Below are positions 27,362-36,240 of a DNA stretch of 64,000 nucleotides, one piece after another. A program made the translations under genes and the position numbers. Origin of the DNA: Paracoccus yibinensis (GTDB lineage: Bacteria > Pseudomonadota > Alphaproteobacteria > Rhodobacterales > Rhodobacteraceae); NCBI RefSeq assembly GCF_030846195.1, contig NZ_JAVCWH010000002.1, positions 310,001 through 374,000 of the forward strand. The letters are read 5' to 3'. Position 1 is the stretch's first letter. Each line of letters opens with the position of its first letter. The notes beneath the pieces are model-generated. The model saw only the letters and a list, made by a program, of their open reading frames with translations, made no database searches and was not told the DNA's origin.

Positions 27362-28392
27362 CCGGTGATCCGGTTGACGTGCCCCATCTTGCGCCCCGGA
27401 CGCGGCGCGCCCTTGCCGTAAAGGTGGACCTGCGCATTCGGCGTTTTCAGAAGGTCGGGGATGCGGGCGACATCGTCGCCGATCAGGTTCTCCATCATTA
27501 CATCCGCGTAACGCTTGCCGTCGCCCAGCGGCAGGCCCGCCACCGCGCGGATGTGCTGTTCGAACTGGTCCACGGCGCAACCCGCCTGAGTCCAGTGGCC
27601 GGTGTTGTGGACCCGGGGGGCGATCTCGTTCACGATCAGGCCCTGGGGTGTCACGAACAGTTCGACACCCATGACGCCGATGTAGTCCAGGGCATTCACG
27701 ATCCGTGCCGCGATCAGGACGGCATCGGTCGTGACCTTGCCGTTCAGACCGCAGGGCACGGTGGTGGTGCGCAGGATGCCCCCTTCGTGGACGTTCAGGC
27801 CGGGATCGAAGGCCGCGACCTGGCCATCTGCGCCGCGTGCCACGATCACGCTGATTTCGGCGCGGAAATCGATGAAGCCTTCCAGCACGGACGGTGCGCC
27901 GGTCCATTCGGGGGGACCGTCACCGATGCGCACCTGGCCCTTGCCGTCATAGCCCATCCGGCGGGTCTTGAGAATCGAGGGGCGGCCGATCCGCGCAACG
28001 GCCGCGTCAAGGTCGGCCTCGGCCGGGACGTCCGCGAAGGGCGCGGTCGCCAGCCCGATCTCGTTCAGGAAGGTCTTTTCCGTCAGCCGGTCCTGCGACA
28101 CCGCAAGGGCGCGGCGGTTGGGCCGGATCGGGCGGATCGATTCCAGCAGATCCAGCGCCGAGGTCGGCACGTTCTCGAATTCATAGGTGATGACATCGAC
28201 GCTTTCGGCAAAGGTGCGCAGGGCAGCCTCATCCTCATAGGGTGCAGTCGTCACCCGCCACGCGACGTCGCCCGCAGGCGCGGCACCCGGTTCATAGATG
28301 TGGCAGCGCAGGCCCAGGCGGCTGGCCGCGACGGACAGCATCCGGCCCAATTGGCCGCCGCCCAGGATGCCGATGGTCTGGACGTCATTCAT
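27358..28392 (-). CDS. purK: 5-(carboxyamino)imidazole ribonucleotide synthase
   Basis: 344 residues of the ATP-grasp family. N-terminal [15 protein letters not shown], then [12 protein letters not shown], the ATP-grasp core ([12 protein letters not shown]) and [18 protein letters not shown] near the active site. It carboxylates aminoimidazole ribonucleotide with bicarbonate and ATP in purine synthesis. It overlaps purE by 8 bases and the NUDIX gene by 4. Confidence 0.96.
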   Translation of the reverse strand: MNDVQTIGILGGGQLGRMLSVAASRLGLRCHIYEPGAAPAGDVAWRVTTAPYEDEAALRTFAESVDVITYEFENVPTSALDLLESIRPIRPNRRALAVSQDRLTEKTFLNEIGLATAPFADVPAEADLDAAVARIGRPSILKTRRMGYDGKGQVRIGDGPPEWTGAPSVLEGFIDFRAEISVIVARGADGQVAAFDPGLNVHEGGILRTTTVPCGLNGKVTTDAVLIAARIVNALDYIGVMGVELFVTPQGLIVNEIAPRVHNTGHWTQAGCAVDQFEQHIRAVAGLPLGDGKRYADVMMENLIGDDVARIPDLLKTPNAQVHLYGKGAPRPGRKMGHVNRITG

Positions 28393-28870
28393 CGCGCGGA
28401 ACCTCGGGGATGGAATCGGACAGGGCCTGGCGCCAGGCGTCCAGACGTTCGGCCAAGGCCGGGTCGGACAGAGCGAGGATGCCCGCCGCCATCAGCCCCG
28501 CATTGGCCGCGCCGGCAGTCCCGATGGCCATGGTGGCAACGGGATAGCCCTTGGGCATCTGCAGGATGGAGTAAAGCGAATCGACCCCTGACAGCGCCCT
28601 GGTCTGGACCGGCACGCCGATCACCGGCACGCGGGTCTTGGACGCCATCATGCCGGGCAGATGCGCCGCGCCGCCGGCGCCCGCGATGATGACGCGCAGC
28701 CCCCGTTCCAACGCCGTCTTGCCGTAATCCCACAGCCGGTCGGGGGTGCGGTGCGCGCTGACGATCCGGGCCTCGTATCCCACGCCCAGTTCGTCCAGGA
28801 TCGTCGCGGCCTCCTTCATCGTGGGCCAGTCGGACTGGCTGCCCATGATGATGCCCACAGGTTTGTCCAT
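28385..28870 (-). CDS. purE: N5-carboxyaminoimidazole ribonucleotide mutase
   Basis: 161 residues. N-terminal [14 protein letters not shown], the conserved [26 protein letters not shown] and [15 protein letters not shown] are all present. It moves the carboxyl group of PurK's product. First gene of purE-purK-NUDIX. The ATG at 28870 (MDKPVGII) is preferred over an in-frame ATG ten codons upstream. Confidence 0.96.
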   Translation of the reverse strand: MDKPVGIIMGSQSDWPTMKEAATILDELGVGYEARIVSAHRTPDRLWDYGKTALERGLRVIIAGAGGAAHLPGMMASKTRVPVIGVPVQTRALSGVDSLYSILQMPKGYPVATMAIGTAGAANAGLMAAGILALSDPALAERLDAWRQALSDSIPEVPRDE

Positions 28871-28925
28871 TCGTCGTCCCCCGCATCTGCCCGCCCGCAA
28901 TAACGTGCAGGGCGGCAGGCCGCAA

Positions 28926-29144
28926 TCAGGCGATGATGTCGGGGGTGATCTCGTCTTCCAGGCGGGCGATCTGGTCCTTGAGCATCAGCTTCTGCTTCTT
29001 CAGCCGTTGCAGCGCCAGCGATGATGTCAGCTGCTGCGCCGACAGGGCCGCGATCGCCTCGTCCAGGTCGCGGTGTTCGCAGCGCAGCGCAGCCAGCTTG
29101 GCGCGGATGATTTCGTCGTGGGACATCTCGTGGTGCATGTTCAT
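28926..29144 (-). CDS. DUF465 (YdcH-like) small protein
   Basis: 72 residues, highly charged and alpha-helical, with the family pattern [23 protein letters not shown] and [21 protein letters not shown], likely a coiled-coil hairpin. DUF465 proteins are widespread in proteobacteria and have no established biochemical role. It stands alone between purE and a secreted hypothetical protein. Confidence 0.87.
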   Translation of the reverse strand: MNMHHEMSHDEIIRAKLAALRCEHRDLDEAIAALSAQQLTSSLALQRLKKQKLMLKDQIARLEDEITPDIIA

Positions 29145-29297
29145 CTGGCTTGCCTGGCTGGACGCGTGAAACCGCTTTGTCGAGTATAATCGTTAGCACG
29201 GCACATGTTAACAGGATGCTTCGCAGTGCGCGGAACCGGCTTGCATTTTTGCCCACCGCCCCGAGACTGGACCGGTCGTATCACAAGGGGTTCCACA

Positions 29298-29861
29298 ATG
29301 GTCTGGTCCAGCAGGCTGAAGGCGGTGGTGATAGGATGCGGGATGACCATGGCGTGCCCCGTCCTTGCGCAGGACGAGGCGCAGCTTTGCGTCAACCAGT
29401 GCATGTTCCACCACGGACCGGCGAGCAGCCCCGCCTATGCTGCCTGCGTGGCGCAGATGTGCAGCGGGGCGGAAGCCGACGGCGCACCCGAGGCCGAGCC
29501 ATCGCCGGGCTGGAGGACCGAAAGCGTGGCGGGCGCCCATGCGGCGGTGATCGACATGGGCGGGCGGTCGCTGAACTATATGTGCCAGCAGGGCGGGCCT
29601 GCGCTGATCGGCATCTCGGGCCTGGGCGGGGCGGCGGACGGCACGCGCATCAGCGTGGACGGACGCGCCTTCGCCCTGCCCTTCGTGGCGCGGAACGGCA
29701 TCCTTTATACCGCCGCCGATGCCGGATCGCCGCTGGTGGGCGCGCTGATGTCAGGCAGCGGGGTCGAGGTCGTCTCGGGCGGGCGCAGCGGAACGTTTCC
29801 CTTGAGCGGTTCACGCACGGCCATCGCAGAGGCGGCGCAGGCCTGCGGAATTCAGCCCTGA
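29298..29861 (+). CDS. Secreted hypothetical protein
   Basis: 187 residues, not recognised. A signal peptide (MVWSSRLKAVVIGCGMTMACPVLAQ) precedes a mature part with an N-terminal cysteine-rich stretch (QLCVNQCMFHHGP..YAACVAQMC: four Cys in about 32 residues) and a later Cys pair. That suggests disulfides in the periplasm. The C-terminal part is a beta-rich domain. The ATG at 29298 is chosen because AAGGGG lies 7 bases upstream and the signal starts there; the frame is open from 29205. Confidence 0.65.
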   Translation: MVWSSRLKAVVIGCGMTMACPVLAQDEAQLCVNQCMFHHGPASSPAYAACVAQMCSGAEADGAPEAEPSPGWRTESVAGAHAAVIDMGGRSLNYMCQQGGPALIGISGLGGAADGTRISVDGRAFALPFVARNGILYTAADAGSPLVGALMSGSGVEVVSGGRSGTFPLSGSRTAIAEAAQACGIQP

Positions 29862-29866
29862 CCTGC

Positions 29867-29895
29867 CTTGCACGGCCCGCTTCGCGCCCACATAT
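29867..29895 (+). promoter_or_regulatory. Candidate heat-shock (RpoH) promoter of hsp20
   Basis: CTTGCA (29867-29872) and CCACATAT (29888-29895), 15 bases apart, resemble the sigma32-type CTTGAA/CCCCATNT pattern. They lie about 65 bases before the Hsp20 start. The match is partial, and the call rests on the heat-shock nature of the gene downstream. Confidence 0.4.
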
Positions 29896-29961
29896 TGATG
29901 GCAAGCGGATTGCCGCCAAAGGGATCCGCAAACCAGTCGCTTGACGGGAAGAGGGCTGACC

Positions 29962-30372
29962 ATGACCAAGATTTCGCTGGGCGCGCATCCGTATCTGCTG
30001 GGGTTCGACCAGCTTGAACGACTGGCCGAACGGGCCGCGAAAGGCGCCGAAGGCTATCCGCCCTACAACATCGAACATAGCGCCCCGGACGGGTTCCGAA
30101 TCACGCTGGCCGTCGCGGGTTTCGCGGAACAAGATCTGTCGGTCACGACCGAGGACCGGCAGCTTGTGATCCGCGGCCGGATGGCCGATCCCGAAGGGGA
30201 CCGCGTCTTCCTGCACCGGGGCATCGCCGCCCGTGCCTTCCAGCGCAGCTTCGTCTTGGCCGATGGGGTCGAGGTCGAGGGCGCCCAGATGGAAAACGGG
30301 CTTTTGCACATCGACCTGCGCCGGCAGCAGCCCCAGCAGGTCGTCCAGACCATTCCGATCAGCCGCAAGTAA
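29962..30372 (+). CDS. Hsp20 small heat-shock protein (IbpA-like)
   Basis: 136 residues with an alpha-crystallin domain. Visible are PPYNIEHSAPDGFRITLAVAGF at the start of the domain, VIRGRM, HRGIAARAFQRSFVLADGVEV and the closing beta strand ENGLLHIDL, followed by a short IPI-type tail (TIPISRK). It is a cytoplasmic holdase chaperone. It is followed after 10 bases by a DUF1150 gene, a conserved pairing in alphaproteobacteria. A candidate RpoH promoter lies upstream. Confidence 0.93.
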   Translation: MTKISLGAHPYLLGFDQLERLAERAAKGAEGYPPYNIEHSAPDGFRITLAVAGFAEQDLSVTTEDRQLVIRGRMADPEGDRVFLHRGIAARAFQRSFVLADGVEVEGAQMENGLLHIDLRRQQPQQVVQTIPISRK

Positions 30373-30382
30373 GGGGATCATC

Positions 30383-30610
30383 ATGGATACCAAATTCGAT
30401 TTCGGCGGCATCGACGCCGAGAAGACCGTCTATATCCGGCAGGTCGAGACCCGGACCCTGCCCCAGGAGATCCAGCAGCAACTGCCGGGAATCGAGACGA
30501 TGTATGCCGTCCACGACGCCGACGGCGAACGGCTGGCCCTGGTCAAGGAACGCCCGCTGGCCTTCATGCTGGCGCGCCAGAACGAACTGACGCCGGTCAG
30601 CGTCCACTGA
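30383..30610 (+). CDS. DUF1150-family protein
   Basis: 75 residues beginning MDTKFDFGGIDAEKTVYIRQV and ending LAFMLARQNELTPVSVH, a match to the DUF1150 pattern. It follows hsp20 after 10 bases with AAGGGG upstream, so it is likely heat-inducible. Its role is unknown. Confidence 0.85.
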   Translation: MDTKFDFGGIDAEKTVYIRQVETRTLPQEIQQQLPGIETMYAVHDADGERLALVKERPLAFMLARQNELTPVSVH

Positions 30611-30629
30611 CCGAATGGCGGCAGGGCCT

Positions 30630-32051
30630 TCACGCCCTGCCGCGCAGAATGCCGCGCAGCGCCAGGATCGCCAGGATCGCGGTGAAGGCGCCAAGCTGAT
30701 ACAGCAGGGCGTGCGACATCGCCCCGGTATAATCCTCGCCCCCCTGCCCGTGCAGCCGGACGAAGAACAGGCTGGACACCACCGCGATGCCGATCGCCGC
30801 TCCGACCTGCTGGAAGGCCTGCATCGCCCCCGATCCCGCGCCCGCATCGCGTCCCGGCACCGATTGCAGCACCGTCTGGAACAGCGGAGAGATCGTCAGC
30901 CCCATCCCCAGTCCGCAGATCGCCAGAGGGGCGGCCAGCGACATCACCCCGAAGGGCTGGGGCGGATGACCGGTGAGATGGCGCAGATAGGCCATGCCCC
31001 CCAGCATGATGGCCACCCCCACCGCCATGCGCCGGGACATCGCCTTGGTGCCGAAGCGCCCGGTGACATAGCTGCCCAGCATGATGCCCAGCGGAAAGGG
31101 CGCCGTGGCCATGCCGGAATGCAGCGGATCCAGCCCGAACCCGGTTTGCAGATAGATCGCCAGCACCAGGAACATTCCCGGTATGGCCGAGAAATGCAGC
31201 ATCACCATGGCAACGCCCGACAGATATCCGCCGTTCCGCATCAGCGCGACCGGCAGCAACTGCCCCCGGCCGCGGCGCGCCAGACTGACCTGCCGCCAGA
31301 CGAACAGCGCCCCCAGCGGCACGGACGCCGCCAGCATCGCCACGCACCACCAGGGCCAGCCCAGCAGCGCGCCCTCGATCACCGGCAGGACGACCATGAT
31401 CACGGCCAGCGAAAAGATCGCGATGCCGATCCAGTCGATCCGCATCCTGGGATCCGATGACAGCGCGGGAATCCATCGAAGCCCCGCCGCAATCACGAAG
31501 ATCCCCACCGGCAGGTTGACCAGGAAGATCGGCCGCCAGTCGAGGCCGCCGATGTCGCCGATGATCAGCGCGCCGCCCAGCAGCGGCCCAGTGACGGCCC
31601 CCAGGCTGGCCACCACCCCGGCCAGCGCGAAGGCGCGCGCCTTCTGCTCGGGCGGGAACATCACATGCATGATCGCCATCACCTGCGGCACCATCATCGC
31701 GCCGCCGATCCCCTGCAGGGCGCGCGACCAGATCAGCATCGGCATGGACAGGGCGAACCCGCACAGCGCCGATGCCAGGGTGAACAGCGCCACCCCCCAC
31801 AGGAACAGCCGCTTGCGCCCGAACTTGTCGCCGAAGCGCCCGAAGGGCAGCAACCCGGCCGCGAAGGCCAGCACATAGGCCGCCGATACCCATTCGATCT
31901 GCGCCGCGGTGGCGTTCAGGTTCCGCTGGATCGAGGGCAGCGCCACGTTCACGATGCTGACGTCGATCAGGTTCATGAAGTTGCCCAGCAACAGCAGCAC
32001 CGTCGCCAGCCACGGGTTGTAGCCGACAATGCCTGGACTCGTCGGGGTCAT
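30630..32051 (-). CDS. MFS transporter, DHA2 drug:H+ antiporter family
   Basis: 473 residues with about 14 hydrophobic segments. Family motifs are LLLGNFMNLIDVSIVNVALP in helix 1, the loop GRFGDKFGRKRLF, motif C-like GPLLGGALI and FLVNLPVGI. It is an inner-membrane exporter of drugs or small organic compounds. It is convergent with DUF1150, and the next upstream gene (sulfurylase-like) is co-directional after about 40 bases. Substrate cannot be read. Confidence 0.9.
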   Translation of the reverse strand: MTPTSPGIVGYNPWLATVLLLLGNFMNLIDVSIVNVALPSIQRNLNATAAQIEWVSAAYVLAFAAGLLPFGRFGDKFGRKRLFLWGVALFTLASALCGFALSMPMLIWSRALQGIGGAMMVPQVMAIMHVMFPPEQKARAFALAGVVASLGAVTGPLLGGALIIGDIGGLDWRPIFLVNLPVGIFVIAAGLRWIPALSSDPRMRIDWIGIAIFSLAVIMVVLPVIEGALLGWPWWCVAMLAASVPLGALFVWRQVSLARRGRGQLLPVALMRNGGYLSGVAMVMLHFSAIPGMFLVLAIYLQTGFGLDPLHSGMATAPFPLGIMLGSYVTGRFGTKAMSRRMAVGVAIMLGGMAYLRHLTGHPPQPFGVMSLAAPLAICGLGMGLTISPLFQTVLQSVPGRDAGAGSGAMQAFQQVGAAIGIAVVSSLFFVRLHGQGGEDYTGAMSHALLYQLGAFTAILAILALRGILRGRA

Positions 32052-32090
32052 GGTGCCGCCTTCTTGCAGAACGTGAAATTCTTCGACGGT

Positions 32091-32831
32091 CTAGGCCATC
32101 CTGCCGGGCTCGACCATCCGCACTCCGATGCTGACTTCGTGGGGGCGATAAAGTTCCCGTCCGGCGGCGTCGAACAGCATCAGATGCGTGGCGCCGTGGT
32201 TGCGCGCCACCAGGGCCTGCCACAGCGCGGCGCGGGGACCGGTTGGCGGGGCCACGGGCAAGGGCGACAGGACCGCATCAGTGGGCGCATCGACCGCAAC
32301 GCCCGGCAGGGGCTGGATCAGCAGCAGGGCGTCCAAATCCCGCGCGGCGCGCAGGGCGGGGGCGATCTGTTCGGGACGGTCCGGCTGGACCCCCAGCACC
32401 CGTGCCTTGCCCCGGTCAGCGAACAGGGTGCGCAAGGCGTTCGGCGTCATGCTCCCCACCACGGGGCGGCGCAGTCCCTTGACCTTGCCGCCCAGCAGGG
32501 CCGGGTCGCCCCAGGCGTCGGTCACGGACATGACGGCGACCACGCCCCCATCGTCCCGCAGGGCGATGTCGTCGCCGGGCTGCACCCGTGCCGCGAAATC
32601 CGCATCGACCTGCAATGCCAGCGGCACCGGCCAGGGCGACACCGCGCCGCCTTGAACGGCGTCATGGTCGGCCTGGGTCATGTAGCCGCGCAGGGGGGCG
32701 TATGCGCCGTTCATCAGCAGCGCCAGGTCGCCCGCCTGCCGCGCGTCCAGGGTCCAGGCGGGCAGCCGGGCGGAATCGGCCAGCAGGGCGCCTGCGGCCT
32801 CGGGGGAAACGTAAAGCTCTCGGATCATCAT
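32091..32831 (-). CDS. Degenerate ATP-sulfurylase-like protein, apparently catalytically dead
   Basis: 246 residues that follow the alphaproteobacterial sulfate adenylyltransferase from end to end but much shortened. The start matches the PUA-like domain (ELYVS..AAG, LALLMNGAYAPLRGYM), then MTPNALRTLFADRGKARVLGVQ. The end matches GPRAALWQALVARNHGATHLMLF and SIGVRMVEPGRM. The active-site block QTRNPxHRAH is replaced near residues 148-158 by VQPDRPEQIAP, and GRDHAG is replaced by FDAAGR near 220-225. About 80-100 residues between them are missing. The frame is intact with normal codon use, so it looks retained rather than decayed. No other sulfate-assimilation gene is nearby. Role unknown: a regulator, a scaffold or a small-ligand sensor are possible. 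Confidence 0.8.
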   Translation of the reverse strand: MMIRELYVSPEAAGALLADSARLPAWTLDARQAGDLALLMNGAYAPLRGYMTQADHDAVQGGAVSPWPVPLALQVDADFAARVQPGDDIALRDDGGVVAVMSVTDAWGDPALLGGKVKGLRRPVVGSMTPNALRTLFADRGKARVLGVQPDRPEQIAPALRAARDLDALLLIQPLPGVAVDAPTDAVLSPLPVAPPTGPRAALWQALVARNHGATHLMLFDAAGRELYRPHEVSIGVRMVEPGRMA

Positions 32832-32916
32832 GGCGCATGGCTAGCGCAGGTCCGGCCGTTTGTCATCCTTGCCGGTTCGGTGTAGGGATCGGCTGTTATC
32901 GCCAACGGGGGGCCGC

Positions 32917-33612
32917 ATGACCGATATCCGCGCCGTGATCTTCGACATGGACGGTTGCCTTGTGGACAGCGAGCCGATGTCGCTGCAAACCCTGGCGGAT
33001 CTGATGGCGGCCGAGGGGCTGCCCGCCACCACCGACGAACTGCGCCGGAAATTCCTGGGCGTGTCGATCCAGTCCATCGTCAGCCACATCGCCGAGGCCC
33101 TGGACCGCGACGACCTGCCCGACTTCGCCCGCGATTTCGAGGAACGGCTGCTGGCGCGCTATCCAACCGAACTGCGGGTGATCCCCGGCATCCCTGCCCT
33201 TCTGGACGACCTGTCGGCGCGCGGGATCATGGTGGCGATCGCCACGGGCAGTTCGATCCGCAGGCTGGCGATCACGCTGCAGGTCGCGGGACTGGCCGAA
33301 CGATTCGGCGCCGCCGTCTTCAGCGCCGATCAGGTCAGGCACGGCAAGCCCGCGCCGGACCTGTTCCTGCTGGCCGCAAGCCGGCTGGGCATCCCGCCCG
33401 CCGCCTGCGCGGTGATGGAGGATTCGCCCCACGGCATCGTCGGCGCCCGCATGGCCGGGATGCGCGCGGTGGGCTTTACCGGCGGCACGCATCTGGAGGG
33501 GATGCGCGACGATCATGCCCGGCGCCTGGCGGAAGCCGGGGCCGTGGCGGTGCTGCCGGATCTGTCCGGCATGGTTGACGTGCTGCTGGATCACCAACCA
33601 ACCGGCGCCTGA
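32917..33612 (+). CDS. HAD-family phosphatase (sugar-phosphate type)
   Basis: 231 residues. HAD motif I FDMDGCLVDSEP (residues 9-20, nucleophile DxD), motif II ATGSS, motif III Lys in RHGKPAPD and motif IV MEDSPHGIVGA. The cap is of the beta-phosphoglucomutase-like C1 type, so the substrate is probably a small sugar or polyol phosphate. It is followed after 10 bases by xylulokinase and forms a two-gene operon with it. The ATG at 32917 is preceded by a G-rich stretch and starts the conserved strand at once. Confidence 0.9.
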   Translation: MTDIRAVIFDMDGCLVDSEPMSLQTLADLMAAEGLPATTDELRRKFLGVSIQSIVSHIAEALDRDDLPDFARDFEERLLARYPTELRVIPGIPALLDDLSARGIMVAIATGSSIRRLAITLQVAGLAERFGAAVFSADQVRHGKPAPDLFLLAASRLGIPPAACAVMEDSPHGIVGARMAGMRAVGFTGGTHLEGMRDDHARRLAEAGAVAVLPDLSGMVDVLLDHQPTGA

Positions 33613-33622
33613 GGGAGGAATC

Positions 33623-35074
33623 ATGAGTTTTCTGGGAATCGATCTTGGCACATCCGGCTTGCGCGCCCTGCTGGTGGACAGCGGCGGCAGGCCCATCGGC
33701 GCGACCGAACGGCATTATCCGGTCAGCCATCCGCATTCCGGCTGGTCCGAACAGGACCCGGCCCACTGGATCGCGGCGCTGGATGCCGCAGTGGCGGAAC
33801 TGCGCGACCGCCACCCGGAATTCTCCGCCCTGCGCGGCATCGGCGTGGCCGGTCACATGCATGGCGCGACACTGCTGGACGCCGATGACCAGGTGATCCG
33901 CCCCTGCATCCTGTGGAACGACACCCGCAGCCATGCCGAGGCCGCTCGCCTTGATGCCACCCCCGGCCTGCGCGACCTGTCGGGCAATATCGTCTTTCCC
34001 GGCTTCACCGCGCCCAAGCTGGAATGGGTGCGCGAGCATGAGCCGGAAAACCACGCCCGCATCGCCCGCGTGCTGCTGCCCGCCGCCTTCCTGAACCTGT
34101 ATCTGACCGGCGAACACGTCACCGACATGTCGGACGCGGCTGGCACGTCCTGGCTGGATACCGGGGCGCGCGACTGGTCGGACGCCTTGCTGGCGGCGGG
34201 CCACATGCGCCGCGACCAGATGCCCCGCCTGGTCGAGGGGTCGGCCCCTGCCGGACAGTTGCGCGGCGATCTGGCGCAAGCCTGGGGGCTGTCGCATCCG
34301 GTGGTGGTGGCGGGCGGCGCAGGCGACAACGCCGCCGCCGCCTGCGGGATCGGCGCGATGGCCGAGGGTCAGGGCTTCGTGTCGCTGGGCACCTCGGGCG
34401 TGCTGGTGGCGGCGCGGGACGGCTATCACCCGGCGCCGGAAACCGCGCTGCACACGTTTTGCCACGCGGTTCCCGACACCTGGTATCAGATGGGGGTGAT
34501 GCTGTCGGCGACGGACAGCCTCAACTGGCTGTCGCGGATCACGGGCGCCTCGCCCGCCGACCTGACCGCGCCCTTGGGTAATGATTTGCGGGCACCGGGC
34601 GCGGTGCGGTTCCTGCCCTATCTGTCGGGCGAACGGACGCCGCACAACGACGCGGTGATCCGGGGCGCCTTCACCGGGCTTGGATCGGGGACCACGCGCG
34701 ACGACCTGACCCGCGCCGTGCTGGAGGGCGTGGCCTTCGGCCTGCGCGACAGCCACCAGGCGCTGCGGGAAACCGGCGCGCGGCTGGACCGGATGATGGC
34801 CATCGGCGGCGGCGCGCGGTCGCGTTACTGGCTGCGCGTGATCGCCACGACGCTGGACGTGACCCTGACCCTGCCCGCCGACGGCGAATTCGGCGCGGCC
34901 CTGGGCGCGGCGCGGCTGGGCATGGTCGCGGCGGGCGCGGGCAGCGTGGCCGATGTGATGACCGCCCCCGACATCATCGAGGAAATCGCGCCCGATACCG
35001 ACCTGCGGGACCGCTTCGACAAGGCTTACGGCATGTTCCGCGCGTCCTATCCCGCCATCCGGGCGGTGCAATAG
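33623..35074 (+). CDS. xylB: Xylulokinase
   Basis: 483 residues of the FGGY kinase family with XylB-type sequence: FLGIDLGTSGLRALLVD at the N-terminus, VAGHMHGATLLD, CILWNDTRSHAEA, PGFTAPKLEWVREHEPE, FLPYLSGERTPHND and IGGGARSRYWLRVIA. It phosphorylates D-xylulose to xylulose 5-phosphate. GAGGGAGGA lies upstream. No xylA or xylose transporter is adjacent, so the substrate may come from arabinitol or xylitol oxidation elsewhere. The frame is open further upstream inside the HAD gene but is not coding there. Confidence 0.94.
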   Translation: MSFLGIDLGTSGLRALLVDSGGRPIGATERHYPVSHPHSGWSEQDPAHWIAALDAAVAELRDRHPEFSALRGIGVAGHMHGATLLDADDQVIRPCILWNDTRSHAEAARLDATPGLRDLSGNIVFPGFTAPKLEWVREHEPENHARIARVLLPAAFLNLYLTGEHVTDMSDAAGTSWLDTGARDWSDALLAAGHMRRDQMPRLVEGSAPAGQLRGDLAQAWGLSHPVVVAGGAGDNAAAACGIGAMAEGQGFVSLGTSGVLVAARDGYHPAPETALHTFCHAVPDTWYQMGVMLSATDSLNWLSRITGASPADLTAPLGNDLRAPGAVRFLPYLSGERTPHNDAVIRGAFTGLGSGTTRDDLTRAVLEGVAFGLRDSHQALRETGARLDRMMAIGGGARSRYWLRVIATTLDVTLTLPADGEFGAALGAARLGMVAAGAGSVADVMTAPDIIEEIAPDTDLRDRFDKAYGMFRASYPAIRAVQ

Positions 35075-35214
35075 ATCCGCATCGCCTGGCGCAGGCATCC
35101 GGTCGCCACGATCTCCAGGGGGTAAAAAAAGCATTGTGCCCTGTCAGGATGCTGTCGCAATCTGATCCCAGCATGACGGCCGCGTAAGCGCCGCATCACA
35201 GTCTGGGAGGACAC

Positions 35215-36189
35215 ATGACCGCTTCGAAACTGCTGGGCGCCCTGTTCGCCGCAACGATCCTGACCGCGCCCGCCTTCGCGCAGACCTATCCCGAACGCCA
35301 GATCACCATGGTCGTGCCGTTCTCGGCCGGGGGGCCGACCGACACGGTTGCGCGGCTTGTCGCCGAACGCATGTCCGAAGACCTGGGCCAGCAGATCGTG
35401 ATCCAGAACGTCGGCGGCGCAGGCGGCACGCTGGGGGCGTCGCAGGTCGCCAAGGCCGAAGCCGACGGATACACGGTGCTGCTGCACCATATCGGCATGG
35501 CGACGTCCGACACCCTGTATCGCAACCTGCCCTACGAGACGCTGGACGCCTTCGAATATGTGGGCCTCGTGACCGAGGTGCCGATGGTCGTCACCGCCCG
35601 GCAGGATTTCGAACCCGCGGATTTCCCGGCCTTCGTCGAATACGTCAAGGCCAATGCCGATTCGCTGACGCTGGCCAATGCAGGCATCGGCGCGGCCAGC
35701 CACCTGTGCGGGATGCTGCTGATGCAGGCGCTGGAGGCGCCGCTGGTGACGGTCCCTTACAAGGGCACGGGCCCGGCCATGACCGACCTTCTGGGCGGAC
35801 AGGTGGACATCATGTGCGACCAGACCACCAACACCACCCAGCAGATCAAGGCGGGCACGATCAAGGCCTATGCCGTCACCACGCCCGAGCGGCTGGAGCT
35901 GTTCCCCGACCTGCCCACCGCCGCCGAATCCGGGCTTGAGGCGATGCAGTTCGGCATCTGGCACGGCATCTATACCCCCAAGGGCACCGCGCCCGAGATC
36001 AACCAGCGTCTGTCGGAATCGCTGCAGAAGGCCCTGGCCGACGAAGGCGTGGCGAAGGCCATGGCCGACCTGGGCACCGCCCCCTCGTCCGCCGAGGACG
36101 CCACCCCCGAGGCGCTGAAGACCAAGCTGGAGGAGGAGATCGCCCGCTGGAAGCCGGTCATCGAGGCCGCGGGCGTTTACGCCGACTGA
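35215..36189 (+). CDS. tctC: Tripartite tricarboxylate transporter binding protein (TctC), first copy
   Basis: 324 residues with a signal peptide ending AFA-QTYPERQ and the Bug/TctC signature: PERQITMVVPFSAGGPTDTVARLVAERM, VQNVGGAGGTLGA-type sequence, DGYTVLLHH, VPYKGTGPAMTDLLGGQVDIMCDQ and the C-terminal RWKPVIEAAGV. It captures a carboxylate in the periplasm for TctAB. It starts a tctC-tctB-tctA-tctC cluster. It differs clearly from the second copy, so the two probably bind different ligands. A strong hairpin follows it. Confidence 0.93.
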   Translation: MTASKLLGALFAATILTAPAFAQTYPERQITMVVPFSAGGPTDTVARLVAERMSEDLGQQIVIQNVGGAGGTLGASQVAKAEADGYTVLLHHIGMATSDTLYRNLPYETLDAFEYVGLVTEVPMVVTARQDFEPADFPAFVEYVKANADSLTLANAGIGAASHLCGMLLMQALEAPLVTVPYKGTGPAMTDLLGGQVDIMCDQTTNTTQQIKAGTIKAYAVTTPERLELFPDLPTAAESGLEAMQFGIWHGIYTPKGTAPEINQRLSESLQKALADEGVAKAMADLGTAPSSAEDATPEALKTKLEEEIARWKPVIEAAGVYAD

Positions 36190-36197
36190 TCCACGCG

Positions 36198-36224
36198 CCC
36201 GCCGCCCTTCCGGCGGCGGGTTTT
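36198..36224 (+). terminator. Intercistronic hairpin between tctC and tctB
   Basis: Perfect 9-bp stem CCCGCCGCC (36198-36206)/GGCGGCGGG (36212-36220), loop CTTCC, then TTTT. It has the form of an intrinsic terminator inside the operon. A likely use is partial termination or mRNA protection, giving more binding protein than membrane subunits. Confidence 0.78.
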
Positions 36225-36240
36225 CCGACAGGGGGGAACC

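Noticed and set aside
35149..35174. ATGCTG-N14-CAGCAT inverted repeat before the first tctC
   Set aside because: Only 6 bases per arm with a long spacer in GC-rich DNA; plausible by chance.
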